Below are positions 54,101 through 63,354 of a DNA stretch of 64,000 nt, one piece after another. The notes under the pieces are model-generated. The model did no database searches, had not been told where the DNA came from, and saw only the letters and a list, made by a program, of their open reading frames with translations. Within the stretch, counting starts at the first letter, position 1. The number at the start of each line of letters is the position of its first letter. This DNA comes from Allorhodopirellula solitaria. Its GTDB lineage: Bacteria; Planctomycetota; Planctomycetia; Pirellulales; Pirellulaceae. Both the position numbers and the translations under genes were made by a program. Location of the stretch: contig NZ_SJPK01000002.1 in the NCBI RefSeq assembly GCF_007859855.1, forward strand, positions 124,001 to 188,000. The letters are read 5' to 3'.

Positions 54101-55225
54101 GTTCATGCCCTCCACGCTGCCGTTTGAGATCTCTCCCCGGGCCCGAAACCAATTCAACATTTGCTCACGGTGGCGACGCAGTGTGCCTGCCATCTCTTTC
54201 ATCGGCTCAATCTTCGACCGCATGGCCCGAGTACACCATTGGTCCAAAAACTTTCCCGCCCACGTCGCACTCTCGTAAGTCCAGAATCGTTAGAAGTCTT
54301 CTCGCATCAGATAGGCTTTCACACTGCGAAGATTGTACTGAAGCAGTTCATTGAGCTTCACTGTCTGTTTGGCTGTTAAGTTCTCAGGACGTTTCAGCAG
54401 GCATCATCGTGAGTTCTTGAGCACCGGCTCGTAGCCATCGGCTTTCATCTGCCGAGCCTCTTCGGCGCGAACTTGATTTAACTTGTCACCGAACTTCTTC
54501 ATCACGTGGTAACGATCGAGGATATGAACGGCGCCGGATGCTTGCTCCGCGATCACATTCATGTACTGCTTCCACATGTCCGTGCAAACGAAACGCAGGC
54601 TCTCAATCGAGGAGGCTGAAACTGCGCTGAAGAAGCCACGCAGACTTTGTTCGGTTCGATCTCGGGCGACATAGAGCAGACGGCGACAATCGGAGTCGAT
54701 TTGGTAAACCAAAGTGATGTACTTGTGCCCGCGTCGATACGCGATCTCGTCGACTCCGATTGCTTCGATTCCCCCAATTTCACGGTGAACCAAGCCCCAG
54801 CGTACCACCCAGTCTACGGCTCGATAAACCGTGTCCCAGCTCGTCCCAAAGATCGCGGCGGTTTCTTTCCAGTTGAGCCGCTTAGCCCATGATGCCAGGA
54901 AGATTCGGTAGCTGTGTGTGGATTGATGTTTGCCGTCAGCCCAGGGAAGCCATTCGACCTTCACGCCGCAATCAGGACAGTTCACCCGACGCATCGTGTA
55001 GAGAAAGATCACTGGGATGGCCCAGAGCGGAACAAACTCGAAGCGTCGTACTGGGCGAGTATCGTAACCGGGGCGTTTCTTGCGACAGCCGCTGCAAACA
55101 GGACGACTGCGGGCATGTGGTTTCAGCGTGACCAGGATCAGGGACTGGTCGTCGCTGAAACGTGCATCGGTGTAGACGAAGCCCTTTTGCTTTTCGACGT
55201 GGTTCAGGATAGTCTTTAGCTGCAT
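54101..55225 (-). pseudogene. ISL3-family transposase, inactivated and truncated
   Basis: From the Met at 55225 (MQLKTILNHVEKQK) this frame gives an ISL3 DDE transposase: N-terminal zinc-finger Cys pairs (CSGC and CPDC), first catalytic Asp in AIGVDEIAYRRGHKY, second in FVCTDMWKQY, HRYHVMKKFGDKLN-type helix, and the catalytic Glu in ISNGSVEGMN. Two in-frame stop codons interrupt it: TGA at 54404-54406 in place of a Trp (SRWCLLKRPENL expected) and TAA at 54290-54292 in place of a Gln (DFQRFWTY expected). Both fall before the catalytic Glu. Homology ends at about 54101, where the RAYT repeats begin, so the tail is lost. The element is dead. Confidence 0.9.
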
Positions 55226-55333
55226 CGAGTCGGTGTGTTGGTTGCGTTCGTGTTCGATTTCAGACTCAACACTAACACTACCTTCCCCGGCGCGGTGCTT
55301 TTCATTTTCTTCGAGAGAGAGAGAGTTTTTTTG

Positions 55334-55386
55334 CCTCGCAATCTGATCGGCCTGCGCAAGCAGTTGAGGCCGATCAGATTGCGAGG
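55334..55386. repeat. Perfect 20-bp inverted repeat upstream of ISL3 gene
   Basis: Arms CCTCGCAATCTGATCGGCCT (55334-55353) and its exact reverse complement (55367-55386) enclose a 13-base loop. A T run lies just before and an A run just after, so the stem could end transcription on either strand; it could also mark the edge of the insertion. Confidence 0.8.
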
Positions 55387-55545
55387 TAAAAAAACGGCCC
55401 GTTTGTGAGCGTGTGCTTTCTCCGCCCTCCCGAGTCGCCGTCAACCGCTCGTTTCTATCGATTTTCACCCACCGATTTGGCTGAAGAGCCATCTAATGAC
55501 GCAAACGACGAAGAGCGTTTTTGACGCTGAAAAACAACGATCACT

Positions 55546-56469
55546 TCAAAAATCTGGTGACATTGTCGGATAGACTACGCGCTCAGTTATCACCGGCGAC
55601 GTAGACAAAAGTGGATCACCGTCAGGGTTGACATTAACCGTACGCTCCCGACCACTTGAGCGAACGGTGAGTTCGATACCTAGAGACTGTGAGTTGGCGA
55701 TAAGCCAAGCAAAAGAGTTTTCGCACTCTCGCAAACTGATGTTATCCACATGGGTCACGACATCTCCAGGCTGCAAGCCTGCCTTCTGTGCGGGACCACC
55801 TCCATCAACCTCTGTCAGCCTGACGCCGCTTGAGTTGCTTTCATAGGTCGCCCTCATCCTTCTTGGTGGTGCAAGTAGTGAGTCAATTCTAGAAACGAAG
55901 AATTTCCGGTAGCGTGCATCACGAGCTCGTATCCAATCCTCTTGGTTGGGCAGAGGCTGGGTTGCTTCGATGATTTCTCGTCGCAATGACTGCACGAACT
56001 CACGCGTTTTAGCATTCATGAGTCTGCCGCCTGCTCTGTTCTCAATATCAATCAAAATACCCTTTATGCTATCCAATTCTCCGGCGCTGGTCGATGCGGG
56101 ATAAAACGCCTGATCGCGCGTACGTCTCTTGTCGTCGATATAGGAGGTGTTCTGCGAAATCCTACCTGACAAAGGTTGCAATCGAACACTTTGCGTGGTT
56201 TTTCCCACCCGGAAAACTACGGACTCAGTCGGCTCGAATTCGAACTCGATTTTCCCGTTTATATTTGTGTACCCTGACATTACACCTTGATCCTTGGGGA
56301 TAATTATTACCATCTTGCCAACAGCCGGCCGCTCACCATTTTCATCAATCTCAACGACACTAAGGTTGATGGCAATATGCTCCTGAGCGATCGTTTGAGA
56401 TATCAGACCAATGGCCGCCAAAGCGAACACGCAAAACTGTTCAATGGCTCGTAACATCGATGTCCTCAA
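55546..56469 (-). CDS. Secreted PDZ-domain protein
   Basis: A 307-residue protein with a signal peptide (MLRAIEQFCVFALAAIGLIS, cleaved near IAQEHI). Residues about 30-110 form a beta-rich region (NLSVVEIDENGERPAVGK, YTNINGKIEFEFEPTESVVFRVGK) resembling a carboxypeptidase-regulatory-like or Ig-like domain. Residues about 210-285 are a PDZ domain (GVRLTEVDGGGPAQKAGLQPGDVVTHVDNISL). There is no protease domain, so it would bind a protein end rather than cut it. It begins 29 bases inside the end of the patatin gene on the same strand. Composition is AT-richer than typical neighbours. Its function is unknown. Confidence 0.8.
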   Translation of the reverse strand: MRTSMLRAIEQFCVFALAAIGLISQTIAQEHIAINLSVVEIDENGERPAVGKMVIIIPKDQGVMSGYTNINGKIEFEFEPTESVVFRVGKTTQSVRLQPLSGRISQNTSYIDDKRRTRDQAFYPASTSAGELDSIKGILIDIENRAGGRLMNAKTREFVQSLRREIIEATQPLPNQEDWIRARDARYRKFFVSRIDSLLAPPRRMRATYESNSSGVRLTEVDGGGPAQKAGLQPGDVVTHVDNISLRECENSFAWLIANSQSLGIELTVRSSGRERTVNVNPDGDPLLSTSPVITERVVYPTMSPDF

Positions 56470-58420
56470 TTTTAAGTAAAAGGTCAGAAGTAGTCAGCTC
56501 TCTCGCCTGCTTGGCGTCAGAAATAACACCTAGAAGCACAAGCAACCTTGCTTCGCCTGTCGCTTCGTCCACTTCAAACCGAGCCGGCTTCCTGCTCTGC
56601 TCGATTAGCGACCGAACGGACTTTGTCCGCTCAAAATAGAGGAATGCTGCCTGATAAAAAATCTCGTCCGTCGTTTTGAGGTCTAGTTGGAAACCAAAGC
56701 GTGAAGGAGTGAGCGAGAAGCATGAATCCTCCAATTCCGCGCTGGTAACAAAATAGAAGTTTAAGGGTTTATTTGGTGGAACTTGTTGTGTCATGCCTTC
56801 TTGAGCGAAGGCAATGAGCATCTCAAACTCTGATGGAATCTCATCAGAAAGCGATAGTATCTGTTCGACCTTCAAGTTAGTCGGTCGAATCGACAGCTTG
56901 CGAATAAGCGAAATCGATAGTGGATTTAGCATTAACACTCCAGCAGCTAGTGCGAACACAACCCATGTTCCTGCAGACTTTAGATTCCATTGGTTGCCCC
57001 AGCTAGTGCGTTCACCCACCTCCAAAAGCGCCGCTGTTTCATCTTCGTCATACGCTTGCAGCTTCTTAATAGGAAGCCATCTGGTTTTCGCATGTCCGCT
57101 CGGTATTCCCCCCGTGGCTGTCATTCCATCTCCAAGATCAGGAATTCCGTCGAGAACGGCCCTGGCGGCCAATAGTCCTGCACAATAAAGCAACTGCACT
57201 TCTACGGGAGAAAATGCATCGAGGTCCGTCCTAATCCTCCTAACGCGGCGATACAGGTCGGGCGACAAAGAAATGTTTTTGCTGGAATCGTCACTTCTAA
57301 TGTCATTCTGCAGACGGACAAAATCGATCGGTCGCGCTGAAAGTGAATTTCGAATTGAGCTATCTGATTGGCAACGGAGCAAATCGAATTCAAGACCGTT
57401 GACGCGATGCATGAGAATGTCGGTCGCGCGAGATGCTCGCCTCGTCAGAAACCTAAAAGAAGATCCTACAACCTTGTCAAATTTTCTCTCTGCGTCGCTA
57501 ACTAAAACGGCACCGCCGCCACTAGACAACTGGTGGCAAGCATGTACGGCTAAATTGTCAAAGACGCCACCATCTGCCAGGAACTGAGTGTGGCTAAATA
57601 CCGATCCGTCGACTTTTAGTCGTCGCGGACTTAAACGGTAAGGAGAGAATAGGGGAGGAAAAGCAGACGATGCAGCGACGCATTCACTCAACCGCAAGGA
57701 ATCCGACGGTATAAACGTCGATTCTGCAAGGGGGGTTTCTTCTTGAATGTCTGGGTAGACCCCTTTATTAGTAAAGCAGCAAACCGTTCCGTTTGTAAGA
57801 TTTGTTGAAAGGAAATGAAACTGCGGAGCACTACTGTCAATGTCACTCAGTGTATTGCGTCCAAGGATCTTTCTATACCCTGTCTCTAGAAACGAAATTG
57901 GACGTAGCCTTCTTTCTAAACACAGAACGAATGGCACAAATATGCAAGCGGCAAACACGACTCCGATCGCTGCTGTGGAGAACTCGAATTGATGCCACAG
58001 AAATGTTATTGTGACGACGAGAGTCGCGAGTGCGGAAAGCCAAAACAAGACAGCCTTGTATACTATCTGCTCACGCAATCCGATCTGTGTGAAAGCGACG
58101 AGTTCCGAAGCGGCGCGGTCAAACTGCGTTTCGCTGCCGGTGTAGTCCGACCAGTGCAGGGCCATGTGTGCCGCAATGATGCTGCCTCCAGATACCGAAT
58201 AGACAGCGCTGACACTACTTAGCTTCCCACTTTCCCTTAAATAGCGAATAACTCCAAGGTGAAATAATGTCGCCCTAAATCCGCCGCCCGAAAGCAGAAG
58301 CGTGAATTTCGTATCAGTACTGTCGGAATGCTGCTCAGTGTCGGCTTCTTTGAAGGGCAGTTCGCCAGTCTCGCTCTGACTTAAATTTCCTTGCAGTTGT
58401 TTTTCCGCATCATCTGGCAT
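56441..58420 (-). CDS. Patatin-like phospholipase with inserted transmembrane hairpin
   Basis: A 659-residue protein. The patatin fold is indicated by the oxyanion stretch LSGGGFRATLFHLGVIRYL (43-61), the nucleophile Ser77 in SVSGG (G-x-S-x-G with Ser in the first position) and the catalytic Asp283 in LADGGVFDNL. Two strong hydrophobic segments (about 122-142 and 148-168) lie between nucleophile and Asp, so the lipase domain is split by a membrane hairpin. Another hydrophobic segment lies near 480-500 (WVVFALAAGVLMLNPLSI). A C-terminal soluble region follows. It should be a membrane-bound acyl hydrolase acting on lipids. The gene is AT-richer than neighbours and overlaps the PDZ gene. Confidence 0.88.
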   Translation of the reverse strand: MPDDAEKQLQGNLSQSETGELPFKEADTEQHSDSTDTKFTLLLSGGGFRATLFHLGVIRYLRESGKLSSVSAVYSVSGGSIIAAHMALHWSDYTGSETQFDRAASELVAFTQIGLREQIVYKAVLFWLSALATLVVTITFLWHQFEFSTAAIGVVFAACIFVPFVLCLERRLRPISFLETGYRKILGRNTLSDIDSSAPQFHFLSTNLTNGTVCCFTNKGVYPDIQEETPLAESTFIPSDSLRLSECVAASSAFPPLFSPYRLSPRRLKVDGSVFSHTQFLADGGVFDNLAVHACHQLSSGGGAVLVSDAERKFDKVVGSSFRFLTRRASRATDILMHRVNGLEFDLLRCQSDSSIRNSLSARPIDFVRLQNDIRSDDSSKNISLSPDLYRRVRRIRTDLDAFSPVEVQLLYCAGLLAARAVLDGIPDLGDGMTATGGIPSGHAKTRWLPIKKLQAYDEDETAALLEVGERTSWGNQWNLKSAGTWVVFALAAGVLMLNPLSISLIRKLSIRPTNLKVEQILSLSDEIPSEFEMLIAFAQEGMTQQVPPNKPLNFYFVTSAELEDSCFSLTPSRFGFQLDLKTTDEIFYQAAFLYFERTKSVRSLIEQSRKPARFEVDEATGEARLLVLLGVISDAKQARELTTSDLLLKIEDIDVTSH

Positions 58421-58499
58421 CAGCTTGTCCTTCGGCGAAATCTTAACTCTATCTTACTAAAGCACGGAATGAAGTGCCGGGTGAATCTTTGGCATGTTA

Positions 58500-58614
58500 C
58501 TAGTGGTTTGTCAGCGTTAAAGATTAGGGTTGGCACTGTGAGCCGTTTGGGCGCTAGCCCCGGTTATTACGACAGAACGGCTCACCCTAAAGGTCAAGAC
58601 TGTCAAACCACTAG
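58500..58614. repeat. Nested palindromic MITE-like element
   Basis: Outer arms CTAGTGGTTTG (58500-58510) and CAAACCACTAG (58604-58614). Inside are GTGAGCCGTT (58538-58547) and AACGGCTCAC (58576-58585), and TTAGGGT with ACCCTAA. The centre is GGCGCTAGCCCCGGTTATTACG. The element spans 115 bp and could fold into one long hairpin. It lies upstream of the patatin gene. Confidence 0.75.
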
Positions 58615-58760
58615 CTTGCTCGAGACCAGAAGTATCGCTCTTAACCGACTCGCTGAGAATCGCATTCGGGTGGGCGTATTCTGGCCATTCAGAATCGAAT
58701 AAAGATTTATAGGATAAATTGTCACGGAGCTATCTTACCAAACTGCGGGGGCCGCCGCAA

Positions 58761-58848
58761 CCCCCCCCCCCCCTCAGAATCATCGACGGCATCCTTGCTT
58801 GTGTTGAGATTTTTGTGAAGAAAAACCACGATGCAACAAGGATGCCGT
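58761..58848. repeat. Poly-C run and 12-bp inverted repeat
   Basis: Thirteen consecutive C bases (58761-58773) are followed by ACGGCATCCTTG (58786-58797) and its reverse complement (58837-58848) around 39 bases. A homopolymer of this length is unusual in this window and could vary in length. Confidence 0.7.
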
Positions 58849-59229
58849 TCTTCGCTAGCTCAAAATTGTTTCACGCCAGATTCGCCCTAAGTCCACGCCA
58901 TTCGAGCCGAGCTCTGCAGAGGTGCTGGCTTGGCAAGGGATATCTCGGTCGCCAGCGTTTCCCTGCAAAAGCGGTACGCCCATGGTGTTGTCGGTCCCTG
59001 GCGAGCGTTTGTTCGTCAGGGACGCATTTTTGAACGATCATTGGATACGAGAGCCATGCCTCAAAAAAACTTCCGCTGTGCTCTGCGCACGCTTCCGTCG
59101 GATGAACCTGTTTTAACGGCCTCGCCGGAGAGCGGCAGACCCCTTTTCGCTTGAACCCCGAGCAGACTGCTGGCAATGGCAGCGGTCTCGGCGTCGGGAC
59201 AACCATGTTTGGCTGACCCTCCGCTGGGT

Positions 59230-60327
59230 TCAGCCTTCCTCTTGCGAACCGTGCAGTTGCCGGGGGATGTAGCGTCCGGGACGGTCTTCCGCGTAGTGCG
59301 TCGCCAATGCGCTCTCAAAATCCTCGCGGGTCTTGAGTTTCGGAAACGCCAGCCTCACGTTTTCATAGTCGGGGTGGTTTTGCGAGTACTTAATGCAAAA
59401 CTTCCTCATCAATAGCGGGGCTCGCTCGACCGTGTAGGTCTGCTCACAGAGTTTGAAATGTTCTCGCATCACAGCAGCTTGCTCGGCCAAAGTTGGTGGG
59501 GGTGGTAAAGATTCACCCTTTGCCAACCGACGAGCTTGCTCGAAGATCCATGGGTTGCCGATCGCACCCCGCGCCACCGTCACGCCATCGACCCCGGTTT
59601 GGCGAATCATCGCCAGGCAATCCTCGGCACTGAAGAGATCCCCACTACCGAGGATTTTAAAACCGCTGTGAACGTGCTGCGTGACCTCTCGCAGAAACTC
59701 CCATCGGCTGGGGCCGATGTAACGTTGGGCCACCGTCCGGCCATGTACGGTTGCCGCCGAGAGACCGGCGGCCATCGCACCATCAAGAATTTCAAAGAAC
59801 TGATCGCGCGCCTCGGGGCTGTCGTCGATCCCACGCCGCATCTTGACCGTGACAGGAATCTCCGGCGGTACGATGTCACGGGTTCGTTTCAAAATATCGA
59901 TTGCCACGGACGGTTGAGACAAGTGAAACCCGCCGCGGCAGCGTCCCAGCACCTTCTTCACCGGGCAACCAAAATTCACATCGATGATGTCGAATCCAGC
60001 TTCAACGAGCTTCATCGCGCCGAGTGAAAACTGCTCCGGTTCGGCTCCCATTAACTGACCACCGACCGGGTGCTCCTCGTCAGCAATGTCGAGGAAATGC
60101 TTCGTTTTTTGGCGTTTGGTTAGCGACAGCAGGAACTGGTCGAGCATCACCTCGCAGACGCTGTAGGTAGCACCGTGTCGCCGCGCGATCACACGCATCG
60201 GCAAGTCGCTGTAGCCAGACAACGCCGCTTGCACGACGGGAAATCCGATCTCCACATTGCCAATCTTCAGCGGCTTGCAGTCGGTTTGCTGTTCGCAGTC
60301 GGTATCGAGCGGGGGTGCTTGGTTCAT
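59230..60327 (-). CDS. dusB: tRNA-dihydrouridine synthase, DusB-like
   Basis: A 365-residue FMN enzyme that reduces uridines in the D loop of tRNAs. Landmarks: PVVQAALSGYSDLPMRVIARRHGATYSVCEVM (FMN site), VGGQLMGAEPEQFS, catalytic Cys in VNFGCPVKKVLGRCRGG (about 119-123), VTVKMRRG, ATVHGRT, and GSGDLFSAEDC...VTVARGAIGNPWIF. Length is slightly above E. coli DusB (321), with an N-terminal extension. Its ATG overlaps the stop of the ASPIC/UnbV gene (ATGA), so it is translated after it. No fis gene, the usual partner in gammaproteobacteria, is adjacent. Confidence 0.92.
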   Translation of the reverse strand: MNQAPPLDTDCEQQTDCKPLKIGNVEIGFPVVQAALSGYSDLPMRVIARRHGATYSVCEVMLDQFLLSLTKRQKTKHFLDIADEEHPVGGQLMGAEPEQFSLGAMKLVEAGFDIIDVNFGCPVKKVLGRCRGGFHLSQPSVAIDILKRTRDIVPPEIPVTVKMRRGIDDSPEARDQFFEILDGAMAAGLSAATVHGRTVAQRYIGPSRWEFLREVTQHVHSGFKILGSGDLFSAEDCLAMIRQTGVDGVTVARGAIGNPWIFEQARRLAKGESLPPPPTLAEQAAVMREHFKLCEQTYTVERAPLLMRKFCIKYSQNHPDYENVRLAFPKLKTREDFESALATHYAEDRPGRYIPRQLHGSQEEG

Positions 60328-63300
60328 GAACCTGGTGTGGATGACTGAAAGCGAAACGGAGCGTCATCGCCCTCGACGAGCAAGTATTCCTCGCTGCCCG
60401 AGAGCGGCTGGTCGGGATCCAAAGTGAAGGTTTGCGTGTCTCCCGAGGGCCAGCGTACACGCAAGGCGTCGATTTTTTCACCAGGGGCAATTCCGAATGA
60501 CACGCACCTCTGTGACGCCGCCTGATACCCGCTGCCGGTGGTCAACTGCTGCGACCGCTCCCGCCCGCCCGATTCGATCGTAACCATCGCCCCAATGGCG
60601 CTGGCGTGACCCCGGGTTCCCACGAGGAAAAATGTGATCGCGCGGGCCTCCGTTTTGCTGCGGTTGAGCAGCAGCGATACCGGGTCGAAGAGGTGCGTTA
60701 CCAAGGCGTCGACACGACCATCGCGATTCGCATCCAGCGTAATCAAGCTGCGTCCGAGTCTTGCGGTTTCAAAGTATTCACCGACCGACGCGGGATCGGG
60801 TGAGAACCAAGTCCCGTCCGGGTGACGGCTGAATAGCTGCATCGGCATGCGGTAGGGACGCTCGGGCTCTGGATTGTCGTTGAGGTGTCCGTTGGCGACT
60901 AACAACTCGGGGCTGCCATCGTTGTCTGCGTCCAGCCAAGCCGTCCCGAACGCCAATAGATCGTTGGTCGGCGCCGCCAACTGAACCTGGGAGGTGAGGT
61001 CAGCCCACATCCCCGGGCGGATCTGTTCGTAATACGTGTTGTACTCGCCTTCGAAATGCGTCAGATAGAAGTCGGTGTCGCCATCGGCATCCGGGTCACC
61101 CACAGCAATCCCCATCGACGCTTGCGGTAGCGAGCGATTGTCCACAGAGAGCCCCCGCATCTTCGCTTGCTCGTCGAACTGGAAATCGCCCTCTGCGTCT
61201 TGGCTGCCCGACCAGAAGTGGTTGCCCGACATATCGTTGGCAACATACAGATCGAGCCCGTCGTTCTGGTCGAAGTAGCCCGCCACGATTCCCAGGCCGT
61301 GGGCGATCGAATGCGATCCCAACCAGGCATCGGTTTGCTCGGTGAAACGTCCGTCGGGCAACCCCTGCCAAACCTGATCCGGTTGCGCTGCGAAGGATTT
61401 CGGCAGGCAGGCCATCGCCTCACCATCCTTCTCGCATAGCATCGTGAGCACGCGATCTCCGGCGCAGTACCCCACATCGAACAGATCGAGGACGCCGTCT
61501 TGGTTCATGTCCACCATCGCGACCGAGCTCGTCCAGCCATCAGCCTGGATCCCCACAGCATCCGTGACATCGGTGAAGGTGCCATCGCCGTTGTTGCGAT
61601 AGAGACGATTGCCACCGATGTTGGCGATATAGAGATCGTCAAAGCCGTCGCTGTTGAAATCTCCGACAGCGAGTCCTTGGGAGAACCCGGTTTCGCCCAC
61701 TCCCGACAGCGCCGTGACATCGTGGAACTTCCCGGCATGATTCTGAAATAGCGCGTTGGGTGCCGAATCTCGTTTCTTGGGCATGCCATCGAGCACGGTC
61801 AAATAGACATCCGGCCAACCATCGTGATCGTAATCCAGTGTGGCCGCGCCACCAGCGCCAGATTGATAGATCCACAACCCCGACTCCCCACCGCCCACGG
61901 GAGGCTGGACTCGGCAGACATGATTCAACCCGCGATCAGCGGCTTCATCGACAAAGTGAATCGTTTGCGTTTGATCGGCCATGGATGCAGGCGTTGGTGT
62001 GGTCGACCTCGGCTCAGCGGATGGGCGTGTCCAATCGAAACCAGGTAGATCGGTGAAATCCATCGACGCAGTCAGTAGATCTGTCTGCACCTGCCACGGC
62101 GTGCTCGCGGAAAGTTCATCGCGAATCGCCAAGTAGAGATCCTTCAGCCCGGGGTCTTTGTTCTCCGGCATTGTCGCACCCACACGCAACCACGAAGCCG
62201 CTTCCCATAGTCGACCGAGACCGCGGAGGGTTTGGGCTACACGGACGGCATCGCGTTGGGACCGGTTGTGGTTGGTCCGCAGTTGGTCGACACGTTCGAT
62301 CAATTGCCCCACCTTCCCCGCTTGAACCGTCACGACCCGCGACTGGTCAACGTAGCCAGCCTGGATCAGACTCGTGGCGAGTTTGCCGAGCACTTCCCCA
62401 TCATTCGGGTCAATTTGATAAGCCTGCCAATAGGCCGCGACAGCCTGCTCGTGCTGCCGCTTGCGACTGGCCATTGCCGCTGTCGCGAGCCAGTACTGAG
62501 GTTGCTGCTCAATGTTGTCGGGCAATTGACTCGCCCAATCCGTAGCGGCATCGACCTCCCCCAGTTCCACCAGCGCGCGACCGTAGTAGGCGGACGCAGG
62601 TACAAATGCAGGGTACTTCGCGACGACGGGACCGAGCGTCTCAGCCACAGATTCCCAGAGTCCCTTGTAGGCGGCCTCACGGGCCGATGGAAAATGTGAC
62701 CGTAGATCCTCAGGTGCGTGCTTGATCGCATAGTCAGCAATCGCGCGGTCGTTCTGCGGACGTGTCAAATCCGACAACATCACCAATTCGTTCAAACCAC
62801 CCAATCCACGCATCACCAACCAACGCAGATGCGTACCCGCTTCCTGTTCAAGACCCAACGCCGCCAACAGTCCGGCCACGTCGGTGCGAATTTTGCGGTC
62901 GTCGGGATACTGCTCCACGGCAGTCCGCAATACCGCCACGGCCTCAAAGGGACGCCCGATCCGCATCCATGCTTGCCCTGCCTTATTGAACAACGCCACC
63001 GAGGGAGGTGACGAATGCTCGATCGCAGATTCGTACAGCTCGATCATCTGCTGCGGTCGGTTCAAAGCCGCCTCCACGTCGCCAGCCAATTCCAGCGTGG
63101 CTGGGTCCTCGGGGGTAGCGATCAAGGCCTGTTGGATCAACGTCGATGCGGCCGCGGGATCGCCCCGTCGAAGCAGACGTTCGGCTGCGGCAAATTCATC
63201 AATGTTGCCACCGCCGGCAGTGTCAACTGAATCAGAAGAGGCAGCGGAACGCGGGGTTGGCTTGGTGAAATCACAACCCACCCCAAAAATCACCAGCATC

Positions 63301-63341
63301 GCGATCCACATCAATCTCAGTGCACGAGGACGGAGAGGCAT
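60324..63341 (-). CDS. TPR plus FG-GAP/ASPIC-UnbV lipoprotein
   Basis: A 1005-residue protein from the Met at 63341 (an earlier Met at 63383 would overlap the upstream gene). The N-terminus is lipoprotein-like (MPLRPRALRLMWIAMLVIFGVGC, lipobox FGVGC). Residues about 40-420 are TPR-like helices (FEAVAVLRTAVEQYPDD, AEAAIEHSSPPSVALFNKAGQA). Residues about 500-880 contain FG-GAP/VCBS repeats with Asp-rich loops (DYDHDGWPDVYL, DFNSDGFDDLYI, DMNQDGVLDLFD, DPDADGDTDFYL) forming a beta-propeller. The final 110 residues are the ASPIC/UnbV domain (VRWPSGDTQTFTL). Such proteins are abundant in planctomycetes and acidobacteria, probably bind metals or glycans outside, and are of unknown function. Confidence 0.9.
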   Translation of the reverse strand: MPLRPRALRLMWIAMLVIFGVGCDFTKPTPRSAASSDSVDTAGGGNIDEFAAAERLLRRGDPAAASTLIQQALIATPEDPATLELAGDVEAALNRPQQMIELYESAIEHSSPPSVALFNKAGQAWMRIGRPFEAVAVLRTAVEQYPDDRKIRTDVAGLLAALGLEQEAGTHLRWLVMRGLGGLNELVMLSDLTRPQNDRAIADYAIKHAPEDLRSHFPSAREAAYKGLWESVAETLGPVVAKYPAFVPASAYYGRALVELGEVDAATDWASQLPDNIEQQPQYWLATAAMASRKRQHEQAVAAYWQAYQIDPNDGEVLGKLATSLIQAGYVDQSRVVTVQAGKVGQLIERVDQLRTNHNRSQRDAVRVAQTLRGLGRLWEAASWLRVGATMPENKDPGLKDLYLAIRDELSASTPWQVQTDLLTASMDFTDLPGFDWTRPSAEPRSTTPTPASMADQTQTIHFVDEAADRGLNHVCRVQPPVGGGESGLWIYQSGAGGAATLDYDHDGWPDVYLTVLDGMPKKRDSAPNALFQNHAGKFHDVTALSGVGETGFSQGLAVGDFNSDGFDDLYIANIGGNRLYRNNGDGTFTDVTDAVGIQADGWTSSVAMVDMNQDGVLDLFDVGYCAGDRVLTMLCEKDGEAMACLPKSFAAQPDQVWQGLPDGRFTEQTDAWLGSHSIAHGLGIVAGYFDQNDGLDLYVANDMSGNHFWSGSQDAEGDFQFDEQAKMRGLSVDNRSLPQASMGIAVGDPDADGDTDFYLTHFEGEYNTYYEQIRPGMWADLTSQVQLAAPTNDLLAFGTAWLDADNDGSPELLVANGHLNDNPEPERPYRMPMQLFSRHPDGTWFSPDPASVGEYFETARLGRSLITLDANRDGRVDALVTHLFDPVSLLLNRSKTEARAITFFLVGTRGHASAIGAMVTIESGGRERSQQLTTGSGYQAASQRCVSFGIAPGEKIDALRVRWPSGDTQTFTLDPDQPLSGSEEYLLVEGDDAPFRFQSSTPGS

Positions 63342-63354
63342 CGTTTCCTCAAGT

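Larger units (their letters stand above)
58421..59229. other. 809-base repeat-bearing gap without a supported gene
   Basis: The gap includes a nested palindromic element (58500-58614), a 13-base C run (58761-58773) and a 12-bp inverted repeat (58786-58848); these are listed separately. A minus-strand open frame from 59206 to 58871 has no homology or signal and is probably not a gene. The rest could be decayed mobile sequence. Confidence 0.5.

Noticed and set aside
55226-55492. 89-residue extension upstream of the ISL3 transposase Met
   Set aside because: Contains the perfect hairpin and low-complexity sequence; family homology starts at the Met at 55225.
56441-58420. CBASS or other named antiviral operon
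   Set aside because: A patatin-like effector is present, but no cyclase, sensor or CD-NTase gene is adjacent; the nearby nucleotidyltransferase-like gene is 3 kb away, on the other strand and separated by transposases.
52213-58900. Prophage or integrative element
   Set aside because: No integrase, portal, terminase or attachment-site pair is visible; only individual transposable elements are supported.
58871-59206. Minus-strand open frame of 111 codons
   Set aside because: No signal peptide, family match or neighbour support; composition looks like noncoding DNA.
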